A stretch of 64,000 bases of DNA from positions 1-64,000 of the IMG/VR virus record IMGVR_UViG_3300021957_000015; one strand, given 5' to 3'. The notes under the pieces were generated by a model, which was not told where the DNA came from, made no database searches, and saw only the letters and a list, made by a program, of their open reading frames with translations. The position numbers were made by a program, and so were the translations under genes. The stretch comes from a virus. This document shows positions 24,730 to 34,679 of the stretch, in pieces (the stretch's first letter is position 1; every line of letters begins with the position of its first letter).

Positions 24730-26040
24730 ATGCAAAAACTTAATTTAAAATCTACAAAGGAACAAATCTTGAACTCCGCGCAAATAGGCGTGGAGTTCGA
24801 GTTCTATTCCAATATGGGGCTTGAAGAAACTCAAAAGTCATTAGCCAACTTATTAGACCGAAAGATTCGATTAGAAGACAAGGCACACTCTGACTTTGTA
24901 CCAGATGATAAAATCTTTAAAATGGAACCTGACATGTCAGGTGGTAAAGGCCTTATAGAATTAGTAACTGGTCCTATTCCATATAGAAACGCTAGAGTAA
25001 TTATTATAAAAATGCTCAACTGGATCAAAGAAAACGGATATACTAATGATCGAGCAAGTATTCATTTAAATATGTCATTTCAAACTGATTATTTAGAAGA
25101 TCCAATCATGGTTTCTAAAATGAATGTTCTTAAATTCATTTTAGAATTCGATGAAGAGCAGGTTTATCATTTCTTTCCTAATAGAGAAAATTCAACTTAT
25201 GCTAAAAGTATTAAGTGGGTAATGCCTGCTAGGGAATCATATTGGTATGATGAAGATCACATTGCACCTATGAATTTTGTGTTTGCTAATTCTAAGTATT
25301 ATGGTATAAATTTTGAAAAAGCAGAGAAAAACTATTTAGAGTTTAGGTATATCGGTGGTGAAAACTATCACCTTAAGAAAGAAGAAATATTATACTTATG
25401 TGAAAGGTTTATTATGCAGATGTGGAAATCTTGTAATAATCCTAGATTTACTCAACAAAATAGAATAGAACTTAAGAAAATAATCAATAAAAACATACCA
25501 TTAGTTGATATATTGAAAGATCACACTAAATTAAATGAACATTTTCCTAAAATTCATGTGCTAGTTGATTTACAAGATAATGATCAGGTAATAAAAGTTC
25601 AATGGGCTAGAATTAAAGATAAAGTAATTGATCTAATATCTAATGGTTCTATGGAAAGGGGAATTATTAACTATGATTCAGATTATGGTACTATGCAAAT
25701 TAAAGATGGTGTATTTAAAACGATATACTTATTAGATGGGTATGAATTCATAGATTGCGAACTAAGAGGTAACGTAGAAAATTCACAAATGTACAATTGT
25801 TCAGTTGAAGGATCTATGATCAAAAGGTGTAATCTATATAGTAGTACAGAAGTTAAAGATAGTAAAATAGAATCATGCTATGTTAACGGTAGTGCAACTG
25901 CAACTAATTGTTTTGTGTTTGGACGTGACGGCGTATTTAAAGGAAGACTAATTGGTGGTATATACAGAGAGGGCTTTTTAGGAAAAGATGCAAGAATAAG
26001 TGACGAAACAGAAGTAGTAGTCAGTAAAAAAATAAATTAA
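24730..26040 (+). CDS. amidoligase-like (ATP-grasp/COOH-NH2 ligase) protein with C-terminal beta-helix
   Basis: The N-terminal IGVEFEFYS (residues 19-27), an E-L-V-T-G-P-I-P segment near 76-84 and a SIHLNMSF segment near 115 match the opening GvE(f/i)E, E..sgP and H.n motifs of the putative amidoligase family of COOH-NH2 ligases. Residues about 325-425 are repetitive (FIDCELRGN, MYNCSVEGS, KRCNLYSS, ESCYVNGS), as in a beta-helix or pentapeptide-like stack. Amidoligases join carboxyl to amino groups on peptides, and a target in the virion or the host wall is open. It is isolated among tail genes with its own promoter-like element. Confidence 0.6.
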   Translation: MQKLNLKSTKEQILNSAQIGVEFEFYSNMGLEETQKSLANLLDRKIRLEDKAHSDFVPDDKIFKMEPDMSGGKGLIELVTGPIPYRNARVIIIKMLNWIKENGYTNDRASIHLNMSFQTDYLEDPIMVSKMNVLKFILEFDEEQVYHFFPNRENSTYAKSIKWVMPARESYWYDEDHIAPMNFVFANSKYYGINFEKAEKNYLEFRYIGGENYHLKKEEILYLCERFIMQMWKSCNNPRFTQQNRIELKKIINKNIPLVDILKDHTKLNEHFPKIHVLVDLQDNDQVIKVQWARIKDKVIDLISNGSMERGIINYDSDYGTMQIKDGVFKTIYLLDGYEFIDCELRGNVENSQMYNCSVEGSMIKRCNLYSSTEVKDSKIESCYVNGSATATNCFVFGRDGVFKGRLIGGIYREGFLGKDARISDETEVVVSKKIN

Positions 26041-26043
26041 ACG

Positions 26044-26901
26044 ATGAGTAAAATTACAAGTGGAACTAATCTTGATTTAACTACACCTAGAGATTTTGGT
26101 GATAATTGTCTAAACGATTTCTTAACTGAAATAGCAGATGAAATCACAGGTGCATGTATGTTGCCTGTAAATCTACCACAAAAGGAAGTTATTAACATAA
26201 TTAATAGGGCTAAAAAATGGATGTACAAAAAGTATGAGGATTCTGTAAGAGAAAACTACTATCACGTTCCGTTTGAAGTATTTAATTCAGATTACTTTAG
26301 AGAAAACAGAGCACTTAATTTACCAGCACCTGCAGCTTCTGGAACACCAGGCGCCGGAGGTGGCGGAGTATTTTCAGTATATGGTGTATATGATTTAACA
26401 TCTGGGTGGAATTCAGTTGGATCTGGAATGGATCTTAGATTCCAGCCTGGTGCAGATTTTGCATTAGAAAGAATGTTATTTAGAAACATGTATAATGGAT
26501 CAGGTCCTGCAGAAGCAGCTGAAGAATTACAATATTATGTGTTAAATGCATCTTTAGCGGATATGTCTAGACAAATTTTAGAAAATCCTATTTCTTATCA
26601 ATATCAAAGAAACACTGGTGAATTAAAAATTATGGGTGATACGCCTAAGGGTGATGTTATATTAGAGTTGTTTGAGACTATACCAGACTGCGCCCTGTTT
26701 GATGACGAAATATTCTTCAGATATGTTAGCGCTAAAATAAAGCAATCATTAGGTGCTAAGTTAGGTATCTTTAAATTCGCTTTACCTGGTAATGTTGAAT
26801 TTGACTATAGCGCCATAAAAGATATGGGCGATAGTGAATTAGAATCAATAGAAGAAGAAATCAAAGGAGATGAAGGTGTAGACTTCATGTTCCATAGTTA
26901 A
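26044..26901 (+). CDS. neck/connector-like virion protein (285 aa)
   Basis: The segment NIINRAKKWMYKKYEDSVRE near residue 45, a Gly/Pro-rich loop at about 98-110, and FDDEIFFRYVSAKIKQSLGA near residue 222 resemble head-tail connector or neck proteins of large myoviruses. The match is by general pattern, not a defined signature. It lies just before the gp25- and gp6-like wedge genes. Other structural roles remain possible. Confidence 0.4.
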   Translation: MSKITSGTNLDLTTPRDFGDNCLNDFLTEIADEITGACMLPVNLPQKEVINIINRAKKWMYKKYEDSVRENYYHVPFEVFNSDYFRENRALNLPAPAASGTPGAGGGGVFSVYGVYDLTSGWNSVGSGMDLRFQPGADFALERMLFRNMYNGSGPAEAAEELQYYVLNASLADMSRQILENPISYQYQRNTGELKIMGDTPKGDVILELFETIPDCALFDDEIFFRYVSAKIKQSLGAKLGIFKFALPGNVEFDYSAIKDMGDSELESIEEEIKGDEGVDFMFHS

Positions 26902-26922
26902 AAAATTGAGATACATATATAA

Positions 26923-27279
26923 ATGGATTTTTATATAAAGACAAAAGGAGACCCAAACTGGAATAGAACGCAAGTTCAAACCAATGGAGAAATAGAACAG
27001 CTCGTTCAACAAATAGAGACTATTCTATTTACTGGTAAAGCTGATGTTTTAGGGGCTCCTGGTTTTGGATGCGATCTAGAGCAGTACATATATGCTTTAG
27101 GGTATAATGAAGGTCAACTAAAGGACGCGTTAGATACACAGATTAAATATTATTGTCCTTTAGCACAAAAATACAATGTTGCCACAAAGGTAAAATTCTT
27201 TAAAGGTAACGTTAGAGATATTGCATATATTGATATTACAATAGACGGTAAATATCTCGTACAATTAAACATTAGATAA
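26923..27279 (+). CDS. gp25: baseplate wedge protein, gp25-like
   Basis: A 118-residue protein with the GPW/gp25 fold: NGEIEQLVQQIETILFTGKA, a LGAPGFGCDLEQYIYALGYN segment, then KYYCPLAQKYNV and DIAYIDITIDG. gp25 joins the wedge to the sheath and is the starting site of sheath assembly. It directly precedes the gp6-like gene with one base between, the usual order in contractile-tail systems. ACATATATAAATGG overlaps its start. Confidence 0.8.
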   Translation: MDFYIKTKGDPNWNRTQVQTNGEIEQLVQQIETILFTGKADVLGAPGFGCDLEQYIYALGYNEGQLKDALDTQIKYYCPLAQKYNVATKVKFFKGNVRDIAYIDITIDGKYLVQLNIR

Positions 27280-27280
27280 A

Positions 27281-29113
27281 ATGGCAGAGTTAAAATTTAT
27301 AAGTACATTAAGAGCAACTGCACAGCAGATCAAAGACGACGCTAGAGTTTATATTTCTAGAGTTTATGGACGTGCTGGTACATTGTTTACCGATGCATCA
27401 CCATTTGCTCAAATCATATCTGTAATAACTGAGATTCAAGAATTAATATTATTTTATCTTGAAGACGCACTAGTTGAGCAAAACATATATACAGCTCAAC
27501 ACGCAGAATCTATTTACGGTATGAGTAGGCTTACAGGCCATGACTCTACTAGAGGTTTTGCAGCTACAGGTGAAATTGAATTTAGATGGAAACCTGGTGT
27601 TGATTTTGATAAAATTTCAGGAGCTGGAATTACAATAGACAATAGAGCTGAATTAAAATTCGACCTTAATGGGTTAACATATACATTGTTGACTAGTAAA
27701 GACAGATTTAGATTAGAAAAAAGTAATAATACTGTAATTAGTACCGCAATTATTCAAGGTAAATTTGAATCACAAACTTTTACAGGGGATGGCGAACCTT
27801 TACAATCATTTAATGTACAAACTAAGGGACTTTCAGACCACAGTAAAATAAACATTAGTGTAAACGGTGAGGTTTGGACAAAACAAGAATCTTTATATGA
27901 TTTACACAGAGATGAAAAGGCATATTTAGTTAAAACTGGAATTTCAGGAGGATTAGATGTATATTTTGGAAACACAGCTTTTGGTATGGCGCCACCGCTT
28001 GGTTCTAAAATTGAAGTAGAATATGTTACACATGAAGGTGTCAAAGGAAACATAGATGATTCAAATGATTTAACGTTAAAATGGAAAGCAACCGGTGTAG
28101 ATTCTTTAGGAGAAGAGCATGATCTAAATAATTTCTTAGATATAACGGTTACATCTTCCCCTAAAATGGGAACAGATAGAGAATCTACTCAGTTTACAAA
28201 GATTATGACTCCTCTTGCTAGTAAGTCATTTGTACTGGCAACTCCAGATAACTATGAATACTTCTTATCTAGATACAGTATATTTTCTTATTTAGATGCA
28301 TACAACACAACAGATGATCAATATTTAGATGATGATAATGTGATTTATATTTTTGCAATTCCAGATGTTAGAAGGAAGTTAGCTAAAAACCAGGATTATT
28401 TTTCTATTCCACAAGAAGAAATGTTCTTTGATGATAATGAATATGAAAAAATGTCTAAGGTACTGCAAGATAGCGGTCAACAAATGGTAACTACTGAAGT
28501 TGTTTTTGTTAAGCCTAAGATTAGAAAATATAGTATGGATGTTAATGTTAGATTTTTCGAAGGTTTTACAAAAGAAGAATTAGGCAATGAGATTAGATCT
28601 AAGATAGATGAATATTTATTGAATGTAACTAGAAGAGATAAATTACCAAAATCAGATATAATTTACATATTAGAAGAAATTGAAGGTATTGATGCTGTTA
28701 ATGTTAGGTTTATTTCTGAAACAGAAGAAACAGCAAGAAGATTAGGTTACTTTGAATCTAAAACAATTTCTGTTGTACCGCAAGATCCTGTAACTTTAGA
28801 AAACGTTGGAAACGGAAAACAAAAATATGTGTTCTTTAAAAGAATAGAAGAAGTCTCAACTGTAACAGTAGACGAAGCAACGGTTATACCTGAAACGGTG
28901 GTTGGCTTAGATAGATGGGGTGATATTATTATGGAAAAAGAAGAAGTTGCAGTATTTAGAGGCGGATGGCAAGATAGAGACGGTGATGAGATTACTGATG
29001 ATGTTTTAATTAACGCAGAAGCAGCACTAAGTATTAATTTTGAAGGTGATCCGGTTCCTAGAACAATATATACTAGATTACAAGCTGGTGATAGAAAGGC
29101 ATTAAAGATATAA
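27281..29113 (+). CDS. gp6: baseplate wedge protein, gp6/gpJ-like
   Basis: A 610-residue protein. The N-terminus (QQIKDDARVYISRVYGRAGT, then LILFYLEDALVEQNIYTAQ) and the central VNVRFFEG...KIDEYLLNVTRRDKLPKSDIIY segments match baseplate wedge J/gp6 proteins. In T4, gp6 forms the iris ring that opens during sheath contraction. Following gp25 is the usual gene order. The C-terminal 90 residues (FRGGWQDRDGDEITDD) are an extra domain. Confidence 0.8.
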   Translation: MAELKFISTLRATAQQIKDDARVYISRVYGRAGTLFTDASPFAQIISVITEIQELILFYLEDALVEQNIYTAQHAESIYGMSRLTGHDSTRGFAATGEIEFRWKPGVDFDKISGAGITIDNRAELKFDLNGLTYTLLTSKDRFRLEKSNNTVISTAIIQGKFESQTFTGDGEPLQSFNVQTKGLSDHSKINISVNGEVWTKQESLYDLHRDEKAYLVKTGISGGLDVYFGNTAFGMAPPLGSKIEVEYVTHEGVKGNIDDSNDLTLKWKATGVDSLGEEHDLNNFLDITVTSSPKMGTDRESTQFTKIMTPLASKSFVLATPDNYEYFLSRYSIFSYLDAYNTTDDQYLDDDNVIYIFAIPDVRRKLAKNQDYFSIPQEEMFFDDNEYEKMSKVLQDSGQQMVTTEVVFVKPKIRKYSMDVNVRFFEGFTKEELGNEIRSKIDEYLLNVTRRDKLPKSDIIYILEEIEGIDAVNVRFISETEETARRLGYFESKTISVVPQDPVTLENVGNGKQKYVFFKRIEEVSTVTVDEATVIPETVVGLDRWGDIIMEKEEVAVFRGGWQDRDGDEITDDVLINAEAALSINFEGDPVPRTIYTRLQAGDRKALKI

Positions 29114-29123
29114 ACAGTAAGAC

Positions 29124-29396
29124 ATGAATTTATTTAAAGACTTATTAAAATATAATAAACCTAGAGTATACGATATTGCTAAAACAAGGCATGATAATAG
29201 ACTTAATACAGGTAATCAGTATATGGATGAAAGTTTTATATCTAAGATGCTTTCAAAACACATAATTAGAAATACTATCCTAAGAGAATTCTTATATTTT
29301 ATAGATGATAGCTTATTTGTATTACTTAAAGGCGTTAGAACCTTTAAAGGATATAAAAATTACACAGTTAAAAAAGGTGATAAACATATTAGATAA
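29124..29396 (+). CDS. unknown protein between wedge genes (90 aa)
   Basis: Begins MNLFKDLLKYNKPRVYDIAK. Basic and helical, with a hydrophobic FLYFIDDSLFVLLKG stretch near residue 55. The stop overlaps the next ATG by one base. No family is recognised. Position suggests a baseplate component or assembly factor. Confidence 0.5.
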   Translation: MNLFKDLLKYNKPRVYDIAKTRHDNRLNTGNQYMDESFISKMLSKHIIRNTILREFLYFIDDSLFVLLKGVRTFKGYKNYTVKKGDKHIR

Positions 29397-32149
29397 TGTA
29401 TAATAATTTAAGATTTTTTAATGGTTTAGATAACGATTTGAATTTAGTTAAAAATTCAAATGGCGTGTGGTCTGGTAATTTATATTTAGATGAGGTTTCT
29501 GTTCAATTATATGAAACTGTAAATTTATTTATTTTAGAAGAATGTAAATATTTAGGTGATTTAGTTGCAAATACCCCAGTTGCCGAAAACCCTAACGATA
29601 GTAAATTTATAGCTAAATGGAAAAAAGATACCGTTGTTAATTCAAAGGACATAATAATATATGGAACTAAATTAGAAAATGGTAAAATTATTGTTGATGA
29701 AAAAGATTCTTTAGAATTTGATATTGAATCTAATTCTAATATTACCGGTACTGATGCAAACGGAATTAAAGAACTTTCAACACCTAATCAAGTTGCATTA
29801 CAAATAAATATTGCACTTAGCTCTAAAACTGGAGGACCACACACAAGATATTTATGTATATTTGAATCTATCAATGGCGTAGAAACAAAAATTGCAGAAA
29901 TAACAGTATACGGTGAAGTAGTTGAAGAAGACGAAAGGCTTAGTATTTTGCTTTCTAATTTTGGAGCTACATTAGATGTTGGGGATTTTATGCTATTTAA
30001 AACACATGACATTAGTGAAATGTCTCCAGATTTTAAACTGCTTAATAAGAAACGTAAAGAGTTGCTCCTAGAGTTACATAATATCAAGCCATTCGTAGGA
30101 ACTTATAAAGCTATATTGAATGCTATAGATTTCTTTGGCTATGACAGAATTACTCTAAAGGAATACTGGCTTAACGTTGACAAATCTGCAGAAAGTTTCG
30201 GTAAAATGTATGCTGTGCCAGTGCCTAACGCATCTAAGCGTGGGGAAATGATTCGTAAGAGATTAAAATTTAAAGTGCCTAGTAGCACTATTAAAAAAAC
30301 TAGTAGATTTAGTTTAGTTTATAGAATTAATGAAACTAATGGAACGTTTGATCAATGGGATATCCCAAATGTAGATGAAGTTTTTGATTTTACACCAGAA
30401 GAAGTTTTAATTAAATTATATGGTCTTAAAAATAGACTACAAAAAGATTTCTTGCCATTAAATGCAAAAATCATTGATATAACAGGAGAAGGAGACTACT
30501 TTGCACAAAAAAATCTAAATGTTTGGAATATACAAAACAATGTAGGATTCTTTACAGAAGGACACAACATAAAATTTGAAGTACATCCTAAGAATAGACC
30601 TATTTTTATTGAAGATACTTCAGTAGTACTTAAAAGTCATTTAGATCAAAATGATGATAGTTCTAACTATAACACGTTATTAAACTTAACTTTTGGAAAT
30701 GAAGATTCTATAAATGAATCTGAAAGGGAAGATTTAAGGCAAGCATACAGTAAATTCTACGAAACATATTATGACAATTCTTTAGAATCTTATAACCAAA
30801 ATATTCCTATAGGTGCGCCCATAACATTAGACGGTACATTGACATTTGATGACATTTGGAATGAAGCTAATTTTACTTGGGATGATGCAGTTGACGCTAA
30901 CTCAAATCTTAAAGTAACATGGGAAAACTGGTGGAAAAGATGGGTATATGAAATAGAATGGATAATAACTAATAAAGAACATGGATATGATCAAACCTTT
31001 AGAGGACCAATTGATAACTTCCTAGTATTTCCTATAACGTTACCGTATGTTGGTCAATATTCTATAGAAATGAGAACTTACGATTTATTTGGACATAGGT
31101 CTCATTTTAGAATGGATAATTTAGTTGATATTAGATTAAAAGATTTAGAATTATATGGTATCTATAAGTGGAAAGAATTATGTGATTGGAATTCTAAGGA
31201 ATTAGATTGGTCAAAATCAGGTGGGTATTGGGATTTTCCTCAAGACAATACTACTAAAATAGAAGATGACATAGCTACTTTGTATTTAACTTTAGATAGA
31301 TCTAATTATGTACACAGGGAAGATGATCAAGGCGTTAGATTCTCAACAGTGCAAAGATTTGTCGATGTGTATTCTGAAATAGGTTTTAGTGAAAATGCTG
31401 GACCGTATCAATGGGACGAATCTACATTTAGATATAAAGATGCTGAACATCTATGGTGGAATGCCATGAGAGTTGGCTCTGATTTAACATCGTCTTTTAA
31501 AATTAACGATATTGAAAACGGAGATATTTTAAAAATAATTCATAAAGATCGTATTACTAATCAAGAGTTTATAGGTACACATGAAATAACATCTCCAACG
31601 CCAACTAGTACTTCTGATATATTTGCATGGAATGCTATAGCTGAAGAATTAAATAATAGTACAGATCCTATTATAAATAAATTTAATTTTAATCCAGTAC
31701 TAGAAGATGTTGATGGCATTGATCCATTAGCAAGTGATATCTTTAGATTTATTATAGCAACGGGCGAAGAATATTCATATACTTATGATTTTTCTGATGT
31801 TAGAATAATTAGTGCAAATTTAGGAAGCACGTCCAGCATTAGTGGTGAAAATCACGTAGTACATTATAATCCAACATGGGACGATACTAAAATATTTAAA
31901 GACTACGCTGAAGTAGAAAGATCTACTCACGTAACTATATCAACTGACATTTCTAGGTTCCCTGGAGCAAAGAATGCTAAATGGACTATTAAGAATATAA
32001 GTAATCCAGAAATCACTGATATATACTATAATAATATGTGGTTGACTTACATATTCAAGCAACCTGGATACTACTCCATTGAGCTTGAAGCGGAAGACAC
32101 ATATGGAAACAAAAACGTTGTAAAACGCAATATGCTAAAAGTAAAATAA
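29396..32149 (+). CDS. large baseplate wedge protein, possibly gp7-like (917 aa)
   Basis: It follows the gp6-like gene and is close in size to T4 gp7 (about 1,030 residues). Tandem Ig/PKD-like beta domains are suggested by VYEIEWIITNKEHG...LPYVGQYSIEMRTYDLFGH and by the end QPGYYSIELEAEDTYGN. Trp-rich segments (WKELCDWNSKELDWSKSG) link them. No sequence signature of gp7 was seen, so the match is by order and size. Confidence 0.45.
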   Translation: MYNNLRFFNGLDNDLNLVKNSNGVWSGNLYLDEVSVQLYETVNLFILEECKYLGDLVANTPVAENPNDSKFIAKWKKDTVVNSKDIIIYGTKLENGKIIVDEKDSLEFDIESNSNITGTDANGIKELSTPNQVALQINIALSSKTGGPHTRYLCIFESINGVETKIAEITVYGEVVEEDERLSILLSNFGATLDVGDFMLFKTHDISEMSPDFKLLNKKRKELLLELHNIKPFVGTYKAILNAIDFFGYDRITLKEYWLNVDKSAESFGKMYAVPVPNASKRGEMIRKRLKFKVPSSTIKKTSRFSLVYRINETNGTFDQWDIPNVDEVFDFTPEEVLIKLYGLKNRLQKDFLPLNAKIIDITGEGDYFAQKNLNVWNIQNNVGFFTEGHNIKFEVHPKNRPIFIEDTSVVLKSHLDQNDDSSNYNTLLNLTFGNEDSINESEREDLRQAYSKFYETYYDNSLESYNQNIPIGAPITLDGTLTFDDIWNEANFTWDDAVDANSNLKVTWENWWKRWVYEIEWIITNKEHGYDQTFRGPIDNFLVFPITLPYVGQYSIEMRTYDLFGHRSHFRMDNLVDIRLKDLELYGIYKWKELCDWNSKELDWSKSGGYWDFPQDNTTKIEDDIATLYLTLDRSNYVHREDDQGVRFSTVQRFVDVYSEIGFSENAGPYQWDESTFRYKDAEHLWWNAMRVGSDLTSSFKINDIENGDILKIIHKDRITNQEFIGTHEITSPTPTSTSDIFAWNAIAEELNNSTDPIINKFNFNPVLEDVDGIDPLASDIFRFIIATGEEYSYTYDFSDVRIISANLGSTSSISGENHVVHYNPTWDDTKIFKDYAEVERSTHVTISTDISRFPGAKNAKWTIKNISNPEITDIYYNNMWLTYIFKQPGYYSIELEAEDTYGNKNVVKRNMLKVK

Positions 32150-32158
32150 ATAAATAAA

Positions 32159-32719
32159 ATGGCAAACATTACAGAAATCTTAGGAACTGACTCGGTGTCA
32201 TCATCGAGACCAACTATTAATAATAACTTTGAGTTATTAAACGATGAATTAGCTAGTGTAACTGCTCTTTTAAATCCGACAACATCGGTTTTAGAAGGAG
32301 TAAGTAATATTAGTACTTCAGCTATTACAGTTTTGCAAAACAACTTAACATTATTCCAAGTTAATTCAAATGGTGGAACAGTAGGAACAGACTTTACATT
32401 CAATAACGCAATTACAATCGCTGATAAAGTGATTAAGAGCGGTGTTGTTGGTACGGCTGCAACTGCAACAACTGTCTCTGCACCAACGACAATTGAAAAA
32501 TCAACATATTTTGTAGATGCTGATTTTACATTGCCAGTGGCAGCAGACGGACATGAGTTTACTATCATTGCAACTGCAGGCGTTACGCTTTTGAAAGCAG
32601 CTGGTGTTGAATTTGGTGCAACTTCAATTGCATTAGATGGACTTAACTCAACAATTACTTTAAGATGTTTTAGCAATACGTGGTACGTAATTAGTGCACA
32701 TAATGCAACTATAGTTTAA
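32159..32719 (+). CDS. tail fibre/baseplate-attached protein (186 aa)
   Basis: Begins MANITEILGTDSVSSSRPTI followed by NNNFELLND. This start is shared in pattern with the collagen-like protein at 46642 (MAINIREILHPSDSDS...INYNFDQIL), so it probably anchors both to the same baseplate site. The rest is Thr/Ala/Val-rich beta structure (TAATATTVSAPTTIEKST) typical of fibre shafts, ending in a compact domain. No enzymatic motif. Confidence 0.5.
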   Translation: MANITEILGTDSVSSSRPTINNNFELLNDELASVTALLNPTTSVLEGVSNISTSAITVLQNNLTLFQVNSNGGTVGTDFTFNNAITIADKVIKSGVVGTAATATTVSAPTTIEKSTYFVDADFTLPVAADGHEFTIIATAGVTLLKAAGVEFGATSIALDGLNSTITLRCFSNTWYVISAHNATIV

Positions 32720-32740
32720 TAAACAAAATTAATAAAATAA

Positions 32741-34678
32741 ATGGCGACTCCTTTAGTTAGAATACCTCAGCCGCAAGGCGGCACAATGTATGCATTCGCA
32801 TCGGCTGCGAGAGACATAACTAGGGCCTTTAATAATCCTGATCTAAAATTTGAATTTAGCAAGTACGCATTACTTGACTTACCAGATTTTACACAATCAG
32901 TAAACGGTTCTAATGTTATTGACTATGAACTTGGCTTAAAACAAGCATCAGGTCAATCTTATGTTGCATCGATGCCAAATGTCGATTTCGCACAAACTTT
33001 TCAAAATTATGCGCTTAACTTAGAAGAGCTTCTTTTAAGAGATGATGACTATGATCCGATTATTTTACAATCAGATGCAGAAAAAGTATTCTTTAAATGG
33101 ATGTCTAAATTAGGTGCAGTAGATTTTAGACCGACTGATTCTAATGAAAGTGTTAATGGATTATATGCAGAAAACGATAACGCTATATTAGGTGGAGCAA
33201 ATTACGAAAAGCTAGTAAAATATTTAGGTAGCATCGACGCAGAGAATGATGTAACATATTCTGATAATACATATCATGAAGTTTATGTTAACGTTCCGAC
33301 ATCGGTTGGTTATACACCACTAGTATTATTTAGACCTACTAATTATAACACAACAGCTACTAAAATGTATGCCGATGATTATATTAAAGGAAGAGCAGGT
33401 CAAACACATCCAGATCCTAATATTAATATTGATTCTGTAGTTGATGCGTATACTCCTAGTAGTGGACCGTATTATGATATACAAACTAATGCAACCAATT
33501 CGGTTCAAATAGAGTTTGAAGCAAGTAGCTATGCTGCTATAAAACAAGATCCAGATACTCAGTCTATATTAGATTATTCTAAAAAAGGACAAGATTTTAG
33601 ATTTAATGCAATATTAATTTATTACGATCTTTACAGTGAATCTGTACCTGCCAATAGAGCTACTAACTTATATGGTATTTTAATATTAGATGATATTAAA
33701 GATGCATTCGGGCCAGGCACAAAGATACATGAGCAAATTAAATATAAACCGAATGAAGTTACCGGACTTAATGGTAATGCATATTCGTTAAAGCTAAACT
33801 TAAAATTTAATTCTTCCTTAGATAACGTAGGCGTTGAAACTTCTATTAATGATTTTACAACATTTTCTATGGATTTATTCATGGATACTACAACTGCATT
33901 AGAAAATGCAACACAATTACTTTTAGAAGCTAATACAAGATATTCTAGCATTGTAACTAGATTAAACGATATTGAATCATTAGTACTTAATTCTAATGAT
34001 AGTGATGATCTTATTTCTAGAATCTCTGCGGTAGAATCTGATTTTGAAGATGCTTCAATACAATTACAGGATTCTAGATCTTTATTAGATCTTATTACTA
34101 AAGCACATGATAAAATCAATAGATTAATAGACGGAACTGTGCCAGTAGAATTACAATATAACACAGATGTTATATTTAACGGTAAAGGCACTGAAGTCGA
34201 TAAAACTATAAAAGATAAAATTAAAGTTAACAATACAGTTTATGGATATTCTTTAGGAGAAGCTTGGTTGTACAACATTGCAGCCGAAGCATTAGCTTCT
34301 AAATTAACTACGAATGCACCTTTTGATGCAGGCGTCGATGGACAAGGTGCTGATAGGTTTGCAATATGGACAAAGCTAGAGGATTATACTAATAGACTAA
34401 GTTTAAAAAACTTATTATCATCGGATCCTAATTCTGATCTGAATATATACATTGACGACAGTTCTTCTTCATGGAAGGTTGGACAAACACTTAAAATAGC
34501 GTTTGACACAATCGACATGCAAGGCAATAATATTAAAATTTATTCTGACAAGTCACGTAGATTTAATAAATTAATTGCAGAAATAGAAGTTAGTCAACTT
34601 TTAACAAATAAACCACATATTGAGATAGTATGTGTAGATCCTACAACCTATCTCTTTGAAGCAGATATTTTAAGATAA
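32741..34678 (+). CDS. virion structural protein (645 aa)
   Basis: Begins MATPLVRIPQPQGGTMYAFA. A globular N-terminal half is followed by a helical coiled-coil-like stretch at about residues 385-470 (TALENATQLLLEANTRYSSI, then LVLNSNDSDDLISRISAVES) and a beta-rich C-terminus. This layout suits a trimeric baseplate or fibre-network protein. No T4 equivalent is recognised. Confidence 0.45.
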   Translation: MATPLVRIPQPQGGTMYAFASAARDITRAFNNPDLKFEFSKYALLDLPDFTQSVNGSNVIDYELGLKQASGQSYVASMPNVDFAQTFQNYALNLEELLLRDDDYDPIILQSDAEKVFFKWMSKLGAVDFRPTDSNESVNGLYAENDNAILGGANYEKLVKYLGSIDAENDVTYSDNTYHEVYVNVPTSVGYTPLVLFRPTNYNTTATKMYADDYIKGRAGQTHPDPNINIDSVVDAYTPSSGPYYDIQTNATNSVQIEFEASSYAAIKQDPDTQSILDYSKKGQDFRFNAILIYYDLYSESVPANRATNLYGILILDDIKDAFGPGTKIHEQIKYKPNEVTGLNGNAYSLKLNLKFNSSLDNVGVETSINDFTTFSMDLFMDTTTALENATQLLLEANTRYSSIVTRLNDIESLVLNSNDSDDLISRISAVESDFEDASIQLQDSRSLLDLITKAHDKINRLIDGTVPVELQYNTDVIFNGKGTEVDKTIKDKIKVNNTVYGYSLGEAWLYNIAAEALASKLTTNAPFDAGVDGQGADRFAIWTKLEDYTNRLSLKNLLSSDPNSDLNIYIDDSSSSWKVGQTLKIAFDTIDMQGNNIKIYSDKSRRFNKLIAEIEVSQLLTNKPHIEIVCVDPTTYLFEADILR

Positions 34679-34679
34679 T

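Noticed and set aside
32071-32676. 201-residue frame on the - strand
   Set aside because: It lies wholly across two + strand genes with better context. Its Val/Thr/Ser-rich sequence is the antisense of a Thr/Ala-rich fibre gene, and it has no start context.
33631-34233. 200-residue frame on the - strand
   Set aside because: Antisense of a Ser/Asn-rich structural gene; no motif and no neighbouring - strand genes.
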